In this document: one piece after another, positions 1 to 7,749 of the stretch
Layout: the number at the start of each line of letters is the position of its first letter
How positions within the stretch are numbered: position 1 is the stretch's first letter
Assembly (NCBI GenBank): GCA_959604825.1
Contig: CAUHCN010000001.1
Location: 157,445 to 221,444, forward strand
DNA length: 64,000 nt
Source of the DNA: an uncultured Collinsella sp.
GTDB taxonomy: Bacteria; Actinomycetota; Coriobacteriia; Coriobacteriales; Coriobacteriaceae
Reading direction: 5' to 3'
Notes under the pieces: generated by a model
The model's database searches: none
Told to the model about the DNA's origin: nothing
The model's input: only the letters and a program-made list of their open reading frames with translations
Program-made: the position numbers and the translations under genes

Positions 1-1095
1 GATCTTGTTGAGCGCGTTCTTGATGTAGGCCGCGGTAGCCCTACCCGGACGGACGCCCGGAATAAAGCCACCCTGCTTCTTAAGGTTGTCGGCCGTGTCA
101 TCGGGGTTGAACACCATGGAGGTGTAGAAGTACGCGAAGAACACGATGAGGACAACGTTAAGCACCCAGTTGAGCCAACCGGTCGAAAGCGCAGAGGCAA
201 CTGCCTGAATCCAGCCGATGCCGGGGAAGAACACGGCAATCTGAGCCGGGAAGTACAGCAGCGCCGAGGCAAAGATGATCGGCACGACGCCCGCGGTGTT
301 GACCTTGATGGGCAGGTAGGTGGTCTGGCCACCCATCATGCGACGGCCCACGACGCGCTTGGCATAGGAGACCGGGATGCGGCGCTGGCCGCGCTCAAGG
401 AAAACAATCAGCGGGATAACCAGCAGGATGATGGCGCAGATGATCACCATGGTGATGATGCCACCGGCATTACCCTCGGTGCTGGAGAAGATAGCCTGCG
501 GAAGGCCGGCCATGATGTTCGCAAAGATGATCAGCGACATGCCATTGCCAATACCGCGCTGGGTGATGAGCTCACCAATCCACATGATCAGCATAGCGCC
601 TGCGGTGAGCGTACCGACGATCATGAGGTCGAAGATGATCTCGGGAGCGCCGGCGCCATTGAAGCTGATGCCGAAGCTCTTAAAGAGGAAGAGGTAACCC
701 ACGGAGTTGAGGATTGCCAGAGCCAGGGTGAGGTAACGCGAATACTGCGTAATCTTGGTCTGACCGACCTCGCCCTCGCGGGCAAGCTCATGCAGGGAAG
801 GCACAACGGCCTGGAGCATCTGGAGGATGATCGAGCTGGTGATGTAAGGCATGATGCCCAGCGAAAACACCGACACATAGCTCAACGCGCCGCCAGAGAA
901 AAGATTCAGGAGGGCCATAGCACCTGCGGCGACCGAATTATTATCGGTCGAGAAAAGGCCCAGCATCCCCTGGAAGGGAATGCCGGGCACAGGAACGTGC
1001 GCACCAATGCGGTACACGACGAGCATAGCTATGGTAAAAAGAATCTTTTCGCGCAATTCTTTGATGCGGAAAGCATTCTTAAGACCATTTAGCAC
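1..1095 (-). CDS. secY: Protein translocase subunit SecY (3' end beyond window)
   Basis: SecY is the pore-forming membrane subunit of the Sec translocon. Reading the minus strand from a GTG at 1095 gives a continuous frame of alternating hydrophobic segments with typical SecY stretches (IPFQGMLGLFS, LGIMPYITSSIILQML, ITQRGIGNGMSLIIFANI, ERGQRRIPVSYAKRVVG). The frame is still open at position 1, so the C-terminus lies outside the window. The GTG start overlaps the rplO stop codon by 7 nt and has a GGAAAGG ribosome-binding site inside the rplO end, which suggests translational coupling. It is the last visible gene of the downstream spc operon half. Confidence 0.95.
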   Translation of the reverse strand, partial: MLNGLKNAFRIKELREKILFTIAMLVVYRIGAHVPVPGIPFQGMLGLFSTDNNSVAAGAMALLNLFSGGALSYVSVFSLGIMPYITSSIILQMLQAVVPSLHELAREGEVGQTKITQYSRYLTLALAILNSVGYLFLFKSFGISFNGAGAPEIIFDLMIVGTLTAGAMLIMWIGELITQRGIGNGMSLIIFANIMAGLPQAIFSSTEGNAGGIITMVIICAIILLVIPLIVFLERGQRRIPVSYAKRVVGRRMMGGQTTYLPIKVNTAGVVPIIFASALLYFPAQIAVFFPGIGWIQAVASALSTGWLNWVLNVVLIVFFAYFYTSMVFNPDDTADNLKKQGGFIPGVRPGRATAAYIKNALNKI

Positions 1096-1538
1096 GGCAG
1101 CTCGACCTTTCCGCCGGCGGCCTCGATCTTGGCCTGCGCAGAAGCGCTGACCTTGTCGACCTTGACCGTGAACTTCTTGGTGAGCTCACCATTGCCGAGC
1201 ACCTTGACGGGCTCGAACTCGCTCTTGGTGATGCGAGCGGCCTTAAGAGCGGCACCGTCGATCACAGCGCCGTCCTCGAACTTACGCTCGAGACGCTCAA
1301 CGTTAACAGCGGTGTACTCGATACGACGGGGGTTGCGGAAGCCCGGGAGCTTGGGCAGGCGCATAGCCAGCGGAGTCTGGCCACCCTCGAAGCCGGCACC
1401 CTTGGTGCCGCCAGAGCGGGAACCCTGGCCCTTCTGGCCGCGGCCAGAAGTGGTGCCGTGACCCGAAGAATTGCCACGGCCGACGCGCTTGCGGTTCTTG
1501 GTGGAACCGGGCGCGGGAGTAAGATCGTGAAGCTGCAT
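1089..1538 (-). CDS. rplO: 50S ribosomal protein L15
   Basis: Large-subunit protein L15, 149 aa, the normal length. The N-terminus MQLHDLTPAPGSTKNRKRVGRG and the Gly/Arg-rich stretch that follows (GHGTTSGRGQKGQGSRSG) are the family hallmark, and the C-terminal half carries the conserved FTVKVDKVSASA region. It starts 3 nt after the rpmD stop and overlaps secY, so it is an internal gene of a tight spc operon half (rpmD-rplO-secY). Confidence 0.98.
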   Translation of the reverse strand: MQLHDLTPAPGSTKNRKRVGRGNSSGHGTTSGRGQKGQGSRSGGTKGAGFEGGQTPLAMRLPKLPGFRNPRRIEYTAVNVERLERKFEDGAVIDGAALKAARITKSEFEPVKVLGNGELTKKFTVKVDKVSASAQAKIEAAGGKVELPC

Positions 1539-1541
1539 TTG

Positions 1542-1724
1542 CTACTCCTCTACAATCTCGACAAGGTGCTTGACCTTGAAGATCATGCCGCGGACGGACT
1601 CGTTGTCAGCAATCTCGCGAACCTCGCGGATCCTGTGGAGACCGAGGGCACGGACAGTACGGACCTGGTCCTGCTTGCAACCGTTGGTGCTGCGGACCTG
1701 CTTGATCTTGATGGTGTCAGCCAT
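1542..1724 (-). CDS. rpmD: 50S ribosomal protein L30
   Basis: Small L30 protein of 60 aa with the family core (IKIKQVRSTNGCKQDQVRTVRALGL followed by a short helix region). It sits in its standard place between rpsE and rplO, with 2 nt separating it from rpsE, which points to coupled translation. Bacterial L30 is non-essential in some species but its position in the spc operon is conserved. Confidence 0.97.
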   Translation of the reverse strand: MADTIKIKQVRSTNGCKQDQVRTVRALGLHRIREVREIADNESVRGMIFKVKHLVEIVEE

Positions 1725-1726
1725 GC

Positions 1727-2251
1727 TTAGTTCTCCTTACCGACGAACATCTCGGAGACCGTCAGGCCACGGCGAGCCGCGACGTCCTCAGGGCTGGAGA
1801 GCTCCTTGAGGCCCTCGACGGCAGCCTTGATGATGTTGAGGCCGTTGTCGGTACCGAGGGACTTGGACAGGACGTTCTTGATGCCAGCAAGCTCGAAGAG
1901 GGGACGCACAGCGCCGCCGGCGATAACGCCGGTACCCTCGACAGCGGGCTTGATGATGATGCGGCCGGCACCAAAGTGGCCGAGAACCTCGTGCGGGATG
2001 GTGCCCTGCTCGGTCACCGGCACGTGGAACATGTTCTTCTTGGCATCGAGAGACGCCTTGGAGATGGCCAGGGGCACCTCAGCGGACTTGCCCATGCCAA
2101 CGCCGACGTTGCCCTTGCCGTCGCCAACGACGACGAGAGCGACGAGGCTCATGCGACGACCACCCTTGACGGTCTTCGACACGCGGTTGATGTAAACGAC
2201 GCGCTCCTCGAACTCGGAGGCCTCGCGCTGCTGCTTCTGATTACGAGCCAT
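1727..2251 (-). CDS. rpsE: 30S ribosomal protein S5
   Basis: Small-subunit protein S5, 174 aa. The double-stranded-RNA-binding half (ERVVYINRVSKTVKGGRRMSLVALVVVGD with the GKGNVGVGMGKSAEVP loop) and the C-terminal S5 domain (GAGRIIIKPAVEGTGVIAGG) are both intact. S5 acts at the mRNA entry channel and in decoding accuracy. It lies 14 nt downstream of rplR in the canonical order rplR-rpsE-rpmD. Confidence 0.98.
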   Translation of the reverse strand: MARNQKQQREASEFEERVVYINRVSKTVKGGRRMSLVALVVVGDGKGNVGVGMGKSAEVPLAISKASLDAKKNMFHVPVTEQGTIPHEVLGHFGAGRIIIKPAVEGTGVIAGGAVRPLFELAGIKNVLSKSLGTDNGLNIIKAAVEGLKELSSPEDVAARRGLTVSEMFVGKEN

Positions 2252-2265
2252 GTGCTACATACCTC

Positions 2266-2634
2266 CTAGAACTCGAGACCGGCGGCACGAGCACCGTCGG
2301 CGAGGGCCTTGACGCGGCCATGGTAGATACGGCCACCGCGATCGAAGGCGACCTTGGTGATGCCGGCCTCGATGGCGCGCTTGCCAACGAGCTGACCGAC
2401 CTTCTCCGCAGCCTCCTTGTTCGAGGTGTGGGTGCCCTTGAACTCGGCCTCGAGGGTCGAGGCAGAGACGAGCGTCAGGCTGGAGCCCTTGCTGTCGTCG
2501 ATGATCTGGGCATAGATGTTGGCGTTAGTACGGGTCACGCGAAGACGCGGACGCTCGGAGGTACCCGAGACCTTGCCGCGAACACGACGCTGACGACGCT
2601 TGAGGCCTTCCAGCTTCGCCTTATGCTTGTTCAT
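2266..2634 (-). CDS. rplR: 50S ribosomal protein L18
   Basis: L18 binds 5S rRNA on the large subunit. The 122-aa protein has the basic N-terminus (MNKHKAKLEGLKRRQRRVRGKVSG) and the conserved RPRLRVTRTNANIYAQIIDD and AFDRGGRIYHGRVKALADGAR segments. It is separated from rplF upstream by 75 nt and from rpsE downstream by 14 nt, in standard spc order. Confidence 0.98.
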   Translation of the reverse strand: MNKHKAKLEGLKRRQRRVRGKVSGTSERPRLRVTRTNANIYAQIIDDSKGSSLTLVSASTLEAEFKGTHTSNKEAAEKVGQLVGKRAIEAGITKVAFDRGGRIYHGRVKALADGARAAGLEF

Positions 2635-2709
2635 ACGTAAACTCCTAAAAAGGTTGATCTTGCCAGCACCTGACGGGGTGCTGGTCTTATGCGAGTGAGT
2701 CGGTTACGA

Positions 2710-3246
2710 CTACTTGGCGGCCTTACCCAGCTTGCGGCGGATGTGCTCGCCAACGTAGTGGATACCCTTGCCCTTGTAAGGCTCGGGAGGACGATGGCCG
2801 CGGATCTCAGCGGCGATCTGACCGACCTGCTGCTTGTTGATACCCTTGACGTTCACGTGGGTGTTGTCGGGAACCTCGAAGGTGATGCCCTCGGGAGCCT
2901 CGACGATCACGGGGTGCGAGAAGCCCAGGGAGAACTCGAGGTTCTTGCCCTTCTGCTGCACGCGGTAACCGACGCCGGCGAGCTCGAGCTTCTTCTCGAA
3001 GCCCTCGGAAACGCCAACCACCATGTTGTGGATGAGGGCGCGGGTGAGGCCGTGGCGGGCACGGGTCTCACGCTCGTCGTCGGGACGGGAAACGGTGAGG
3101 ACGTTGTCCTCGACGTTGATAGCGAGCTTCTCAAAGACATCGAGCTCGAGCTGGCCCTTGGGGCCCTTGACGACAACGTTGTTGCCGTTGACTGTCACTT
3201 CGACTCCGGCGGGAATCTGGACAGGCTTATTACCGATACGAGACAC
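2710..3246 (-). CDS. rplF: 50S ribosomal protein L6
   Basis: L6 (178 aa, usual length) lies near the factor-binding site of the large subunit. The N-terminal MSRIGNKPVQIPAGVEV and the C-terminal signature PEPYKGKGIHYVGEHIRRKLGKA are the family diagnostic regions. It sits between rpsH and rplR as expected, with an AGGAG-type ribosome-binding site upstream of the ATG. Confidence 0.98.
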   Translation of the reverse strand: MSRIGNKPVQIPAGVEVTVNGNNVVVKGPKGQLELDVFEKLAINVEDNVLTVSRPDDERETRARHGLTRALIHNMVVGVSEGFEKKLELAGVGYRVQQKGKNLEFSLGFSHPVIVEAPEGITFEVPDNTHVNVKGINKQQVGQIAAEIRGHRPPEPYKGKGIHYVGEHIRRKLGKAAK

Positions 3247-3279
3247 GGTGATCTCCTTTCCTTCTACCTACCGAGCGAA

Positions 3280-3678
3280 TTACCAGACGTAAGCGATGAT
3301 CTCGCCGCCGACGTTGAGCTTGCGAGCATCGCGGTCGGTCATGACGCCATGGCTGGTGGAAATAATGGCGGTACCAAGGCCACCGCGGACGCGGGGCATG
3401 TCGGCAACGCCGGTGTACTTACGCAGGCCCGGCTTGGAAATGCGGCGGATGCCGTTGATGACCTTAGCCTTCTTGGGACCATACTTAAGCGTGATGTGCA
3501 GAGTCTTCTGGGGAACGGTGTCCTCGACATCGTAGCCCTCGATGTAGCCCTCCTCGTGCAGAACACGAGCGATCTCGACGAGCTTCTTGCTGCTCGGCAT
3601 GGAGACCGTGGCCTTGTTCACAGAGTTAGCGTTACGGATGCGCGTAAGCATATCTGCGATCGGGTCTGTAAGGTTCAT
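3280..3678 (-). CDS. rpsH: 30S ribosomal protein S8
   Basis: S8 (132 aa) is a primary 16S rRNA-binding protein and, in E. coli, the translational repressor of the spc operon. The sequence begins MNLTDPIADMLTRIRNAN and ends with the conserved STSHGVMTDRDARKLNVGGE segment. The 119-nt gap to rpsN upstream (3679-3797) is longer than the other gaps in this operon half and contains no gene; it would be the place for any S8-binding site, but I did not find a clear structure. Confidence 0.98.
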   Translation of the reverse strand: MNLTDPIADMLTRIRNANSVNKATVSMPSSKKLVEIARVLHEEGYIEGYDVEDTVPQKTLHITLKYGPKKAKVINGIRRISKPGLRKYTGVADMPRVRGGLGTAIISTSHGVMTDRDARKLNVGGEIIAYVW

Positions 3679-3797
3679 ACAGATTCTCCTTCGTTCTTGA
3701 TGAACACGTGCTCTTGGTTCTTCGCCGCCCTTAACGGCAAAGCCTTTTTAGCGCGTTTTCCCTGTTCCAAACTGATGCTTGAAACGCTGGTAGTGAC

Positions 3798-3983
3798 TTA
3801 CCAGCTGGCCTTCTTAACGCCGGGAAGCTCGCCCTTGAGTGCAAGCTCGCGGAAGCAGACACGGCACAGGCCGAACTTGCGGTACACAGAGTGCGGACGG
3901 CCGCAGCGCTGGCAGCGCGTGTACTCACGAGTAGAGAACTTCTGCTTGCGATTGCACTTGACGATCATCGATGTCTTAGCCAC
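3798..3983 (-). CDS. rpsN: 30S ribosomal protein S14, zinc-binding type
   Basis: Short (61 aa) type Z S14. It carries the zinc ribbon C-x2-C-x12-C-x2-C: cysteines 24, 27, 40 and 43 in TRCQRCGRPHSVYRKFGLCRVC. This is the short C+ form typical of Gram-positive bacteria and several Actinomycetota, as opposed to the ~100-aa zinc-free form. It sits between rplE and rpsH in normal spc order. Confidence 0.97.
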   Translation of the reverse strand: MAKTSMIVKCNRKQKFSTREYTRCQRCGRPHSVYRKFGLCRVCFRELALKGELPGVKKASW

Positions 3984-4062
3984 TTATATCCTCCTCACAT
4001 AGAGTATTGTTCGCCCCAAGCGCCGCCCCCTTCTGGGAACGGCGCTCATAGGGCAGGTGAAC

Positions 4063-4620
4063 CTATTTCTTGAACGGGAAACCGAAGGCGTCCAGAAGGG
4101 CCTTGGCCTCCTCATCGGTGTTGGCGGTGGTCACGAAAGTGATGTCCATACCACGCTGGTGATCGACGGAGTCGAAGTCGATCTCGGGGAAGATGAGCTG
4201 CTCGGTGACGCCCATGGAGAAGTTACCACGGCCGTCGAAGCTCTTGGCGGAGATGCCGCGGAAGTCGCGGATACGGGGGATCGCGACGGAGGTCAGACGA
4301 TCGAAGAACTCCCACATACGGTCGCCACGCAGGGTAACCTTGCAGCCGATCGGCATACCAGCGCGCAGGCGGAAGGTAGCGATGGACTTGCGGGCACGGG
4401 TGATCATCGGCTGCTGGCCGGTGATGGCGCGCAGGTCGCGCACGGCACCGTCGATGGCCTTGGAATCGGTAGCGGCCTCGCCGACACCCATGTTCACGAC
4501 GATCTTCTCAAACTTGGGGATCATCATGACGTTCTCGTACTGGAACTTGTCCTGAAGCTGCTGCTTGACCTCGTTGTTGTACTTGGTCTTCAGACGCGGC
4601 ACATACTTCTCTTCTGCCAT
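4063..4620 (-). CDS. rplE: 50S ribosomal protein L5
   Basis: L5 (185 aa) binds 5S rRNA and contacts the P-site tRNA. Recognisable motifs are KIVVNMGVGEA, the TGQQPMITRARKSIATFRLR block and IFPEIDFDSVDHQRGMDITFVT. It has an AAGGAG ribosome-binding site. It is the first gene of this operon half. Its usual upstream neighbour rplX is about 53 kb away at 57847-58152 in the same orientation, so rplE here must be transcribed from its own promoter (see 4758-4786). Confidence 0.98.
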   Translation of the reverse strand: MAEEKYVPRLKTKYNNEVKQQLQDKFQYENVMMIPKFEKIVVNMGVGEAATDSKAIDGAVRDLRAITGQQPMITRARKSIATFRLRAGMPIGCKVTLRGDRMWEFFDRLTSVAIPRIRDFRGISAKSFDGRGNFSMGVTEQLIFPEIDFDSVDHQRGMDITFVTTANTDEEAKALLDAFGFPFKK

Positions 4621-4757
4621 TGTTCACTCCTTCTTGGGGTTTTAAGCACGGGGCGTGGCCACGATGGGTTGTCCTCGTGCCTCCTGGCTGCATCCGCGCC
4701 GCTCATGGCATTTCGCGGTTTGGACTCGACGCAGCAGGAGCCGACAAAACAATCGGT

Positions 4758-4786
4758 ACTATACGCGCATCGGGAGCGTATTTCCA
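4758..4786 (-). promoter_or_regulatory. Candidate promoter of the rplE-secY operon
   Basis: On the minus strand, TATAGT (4763-4758, one mismatch to TATAAT) is preceded at exactly 17 nt by TGGAAA (4786-4781, four of six matches to TTGACA). It lies about 140 nt upstream of the rplE start. A promoter is needed because rplE is no longer behind rplX. This rests on consensus matching only. Confidence 0.45.
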
Positions 4787-4861
4787 GAAAAACCTCGTCT
4801 GCCTGCACAACTCCACAACTCCCCCGCACATATTGATCCCTAGGGGACGGAGGAAAATGGC

Positions 4862-4928
4862 AGTTGCGGTGAAATAGGGACCGTTTGACGGCTTAACAGG
4901 CTTTAACAGTCCGTATTTCACCGCAACT
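4862..4928. repeat. Intergenic inverted repeat, AGTTGCGGTG family, copy 1
   Basis: Arms of 20 nt (4862-4881 and 4909-4928) match with one mismatch and enclose a 27-nt loop. The arm begins AGTTGCGGTGAAATA. The same arm start and a similar loop motif (CGGCTTAACAGG here, CGGCTAAACAGG there) occur at 7656-7722. The rest of the 325-nt gap between rplE and xdhC (4621-4945) holds the candidate promoter and no gene. Confidence 0.85.
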
Positions 4929-4945
4929 CATATATGGGGATGCGA

Positions 4946-5989
4946 TTAGCGCTTGCGGGGGACGAGCTTGGTGCGGCGCAGGTGGATCATCTCGGCAGCG
5001 ATGGAGATGGCGATCTCCTCGGGGTCCTCGGCCTCGATGGCGACACCGATCGGCAGGTGCAGCTCGTCGATCTGGTCCTGCGTAAAGCCCTCCTGCTCCA
5101 GGCGGGCGCGCACAAAGGCCGTCTTGCGGCGCGAACCCAGACAGCCCAGATAGGCGGGCTTGGCGTGCATGGCCTGAATCACCACGTCGATATCGGACTT
5201 GTGACCCGCCGTGGCGACGACCACTAGGTCACGCGGGCCGATGGGGCACTGCTTGCTCAGGTTCTTGTAGTCGACCAGACGACGGTCGTAGACACCGGGC
5301 ACCCATTCGGGGGTCAGTGTGCCGGGGCGGTCGTCGCAAGCCACGACGGCAAAGCCCGCCGCCGTGAGCACCCGCGCCGTCGCAGCACCCACGTGGCCGC
5401 AGCCAAAGATATAGGTCAGGCCCTCGGGGCAGAGCGTCTCGATGTGCGCCGCGGGAATCTCGGAGGCCGCGTTGGTGTAGGTGACCTTACTCCCCTCCTC
5501 CACCAGCGAAAGCTCGGGGCAGCCCATTATGGTGCGGCGCGACTCCTCGCCATGGTATTCGGCAACGTCGCCTTCATGCGCACTTGCGATAAACGGTTCA
5601 AAGTCGATGGCGAAGTCGCCGATGCGCCGATAGGCCAAGACGTCGGCAACCGACTGGAACAACGGTGCCTGGGTCGCATCCAGATACAGGTAGCACAGGC
5701 AGATGGCTCCGCCGCAAATCATGCCGGTATCGGAGTTCTCGCCGCCCATGGTGTAGCGGACCAGACGCGATTTACCCCCGGCCAGCAGCTCGCGCGCCTC
5801 GTCCAGCGCAAAGAGCTCAATCTTGCCGCCGCCGATAGTGCCCGCTTGGCTGCCATCGGCAAAGACAGTCATCCATGCGCCCACACCGCGCGGGGACGAC
5901 CCCGCCGTACCGGCCACTACCACCAGCTCGCACGTCTCGCCAGCACGCAGGGCGGCAAGCGCCGCATTCACAACATCGAGCTTTTCCAT
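4946..5989 (-). CDS. xdhC: XdhC/CoxI family molybdenum hydroxylase accessory protein
   Basis: XdhC-type proteins (347 aa here) bind and mature the molybdenum cofactor for insertion into molybdenum hydroxylases such as xanthine dehydrogenase. The N-terminal XdhC domain shows VVVAGTAGSSPRGVGAWM and GTIGGGKIE. The C-terminal Rossmann-like domain shows TYIFGCGHVGAATARVL and CLGSRRKTAF. It lies 9 nt downstream of yqeB on the same strand, so the two are an operon, and the locus serves the xdhD-encoded enzyme at 31.3 kb. Confidence 0.9.
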   Translation of the reverse strand: MEKLDVVNAALAALRAGETCELVVVAGTAGSSPRGVGAWMTVFADGSQAGTIGGGKIELFALDEARELLAGGKSRLVRYTMGGENSDTGMICGGAICLCYLYLDATQAPLFQSVADVLAYRRIGDFAIDFEPFIASAHEGDVAEYHGEESRRTIMGCPELSLVEEGSKVTYTNAASEIPAAHIETLCPEGLTYIFGCGHVGAATARVLTAAGFAVVACDDRPGTLTPEWVPGVYDRRLVDYKNLSKQCPIGPRDLVVVATAGHKSDIDVVIQAMHAKPAYLGCLGSRRKTAFVRARLEQEGFTQDQIDELHLPIGVAIEAEDPEEIAISIAAEMIHLRRTKLVPRKR

Positions 5990-5998
5990 TGCCGCCTT

Positions 5999-6793
5999 CT
6001 ATCCTCTAAAGACATCGGTGAGCATAGCGAGTGCCTCGAGCACGCCGCCGCCGACCGACGTCGCTTTGTCCGAAATGTAGTTGATATAGCTGGCATCGCC
6101 GCGTGGATCGACATCGGCGCATTTAAAGCCCTCAGTCACCTGCACGCCGTTCGCCAAAAGCCCGCGCAGACAGCCATCGATCTGCGTGCACATGGGCGTA
6201 TCGCCCGCGTAGCCAATCACGTCTCCGGCGCTCACGATGTCGCCGATTGCGCGGTCGGACCGAAACACGCCGGCGGCGGGGCTGTGGATAACACGTTCCT
6301 TGCCATAGCCGGCGATAATGCCCGGCACGCCCGTGTTGGGCTGGGGCGAACCTTGGGTAATGACACGGCCCAGGAAATGCCCACGCATGGTCTCGACCAC
6401 GGCGTCGCAGTCAACCGGCGCGGTAAAGCCCGGCCCCACGGCGATGACGGCAGGCGCCATGTCGCGCGTGGTGCCCAAGTTGCGCTTAGCCAAAATCGCG
6501 TCGACCACAGCAGCGGGTTTAAGCTCATCGAGCATCTTGGCCTGAGGGTCCACCACAACGGCGACGTCTCCAGCCTCGGTAATCTCAAGCGCCTCAGCCG
6601 GCGTCTGTGCCAAGCGAGCGCGAATGCCTTCGACCTCGACCTCGCCCAGGCGAATGGCCTCGCAAAAACAGATTGTGCGGCGGATGCACGTGGGAACCGC
6701 GATATCGGCCATAACGACCGAAACGCCGGCGCGCACCAAGCGAGCGGCGACGCCCGTGGCGATATCGCCGGCGCCGCGAACATAAACGAGCAT
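5999..6793 (-). CDS. yqeB: YqeB family selenium-dependent molybdenum hydroxylase maturation protein
   Basis: The 264-aa protein begins MLVYVRGAGDIATGVAARLVRAG, a nucleotide-binding glycine-rich start, and matches the YqeB/EF2563 family found with selenium-dependent molybdenum hydroxylases. Its biochemical role is not settled; genome associations place it in selenium/molybdenum cofactor maturation. It is the first gene of the yqeB-xdhC operon and is divergent from yqeC across about 100 nt that contains AT-rich promoter-like sequence for both directions. Confidence 0.85.
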   Translation of the reverse strand: MLVYVRGAGDIATGVAARLVRAGVSVVMADIAVPTCIRRTICFCEAIRLGEVEVEGIRARLAQTPAEALEITEAGDVAVVVDPQAKMLDELKPAAVVDAILAKRNLGTTRDMAPAVIAVGPGFTAPVDCDAVVETMRGHFLGRVITQGSPQPNTGVPGIIAGYGKERVIHSPAAGVFRSDRAIGDIVSAGDVIGYAGDTPMCTQIDGCLRGLLANGVQVTEGFKCADVDPRGDASYINYISDKATSVGGGVLEALAMLTDVFRG

Positions 6794-6895
6794 TCCCGGG
6801 GCACCTCCCTGTGCTACGGTTTGAGCAGAGCAAAAGCGGTTCGGCCGCTACTCTGATGATTATTTATTATCACAGTATTATACGGCGGTGAACAG

Positions 6896-7630
6896 ATGGA
6901 AACGACGAGCGGAAACCTTGCCTCCGCGCTCAAGATCGAGCCGGGCATTACCGCAATTATCGGCAGCGGTGGCAAGTCGACCTTGCTAAAGACGCTGGGT
7001 CTCGAGCTCATGCGCGCTGGCGGCCGCGTGCTCCTCTGCACCACCACGCACATGTTTCCCGTCGCCGGCGTGCCGTGGGACGGGTCAAACCGTCGCCTGG
7101 ATGCCGCGCCTTGGAAGCCGGGTGCCGCGCATGTCCCCGGCTGCACCTGCAAGGTATGCGCTGGCATGAGCCGCGGAAGCATCTGCCAGGCGGGTGTTTT
7201 GGACCCGGAGACAGGCAAGCTCTCCGCCCCCGCCGAGCCGCTCGGCGAGCTGGCACGGCGCTTTAACTATGTGTTGGCCGAGGCAGATGGCAGCAAGCAA
7301 CTCCCGCTCAAGGCGCATGCCGCCTGGGAGCCGGTAATTCCCGCCGCCACGGCAAACGTTGTCTGGGTCGTCGGCGCCTCGGGGCTGGGCAAGCCCGTCG
7401 CCGAGGTTGTCCACCGCCCCGAGCTCTTCTGCGAGCGCTGCGACTGCGAGCCTACCGACATCGCCACGCCCGAGCGCGTCGCCCAGCTGCTCAATGCCGA
7501 GATGCAGATGCTGAACCTAAACAATGCCCGTATCATGCTCAACCAAGTCGACACGCTTGCCGACTCAACGATAGCCGACCGCTTCCAGGCAGCCCTCGGC
7601 CGCCCCGTCGTCGCCACCAACCTCAAGTAG
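6896..7630 (+). CDS. yqeC: YqeC family selenium cofactor biosynthesis protein
   Basis: This 244-aa P-loop protein has IIGSGGKSTLLKTLG as its Walker A region near residues 21-35, followed by a CTTTHMFP motif. It belongs to the YqeC family that accompanies selenium-dependent molybdenum hydroxylases; the exact reaction is not established. A Cys-rich stretch (CTCKVCAGMSRGSICQAG) sits around residues 82-100. It is transcribed alone on the plus strand, divergent from yqeB, and is followed by a long perfect inverted repeat at 7656-7722. Confidence 0.85.
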   Translation: METTSGNLASALKIEPGITAIIGSGGKSTLLKTLGLELMRAGGRVLLCTTTHMFPVAGVPWDGSNRRLDAAPWKPGAAHVPGCTCKVCAGMSRGSICQAGVLDPETGKLSAPAEPLGELARRFNYVLAEADGSKQLPLKAHAAWEPVIPAATANVVWVVGASGLGKPVAEVVHRPELFCERCDCEPTDIATPERVAQLLNAEMQMLNLNNARIMLNQVDTLADSTIADRFQAALGRPVVATNLK

Positions 7631-7655
7631 CTGGCGCTGCCCCAGCAGGCCTATA

Positions 7656-7722
7656 AGTTGCGGTGGAATAGTTCCTGAAACGGCCTATTTGGCGGCTAAA
7701 CAGGAACTATTCCACCGCAACT
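7656..7722. repeat. Intergenic inverted repeat, AGTTGCGGTG family, copy 2
   Basis: Perfect 22-bp arms (7656-7677 and 7701-7722) with a 23-nt loop lie between the convergent yqeC and hydantoinase genes. The arm begins AGTTGCGGTGGAATA, differing from copy 1 inside the arm with matching changes on the opposite arm. It may act as a bidirectional terminator, but it lacks a T-run, so a repeat-element origin is equally possible. Confidence 0.9.
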
Positions 7723-7749
7723 GCGGAGGGAAATCCGGTGATCTTCCTG

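Noticed and set aside
2689..4002. Long plus-strand open frame of 437 codons
   Set aside because: It lies opposite rplF, rpsH and rpsN, whose families are certain. Long antisense frames are expected in GC-rich DNA with strong codon bias.
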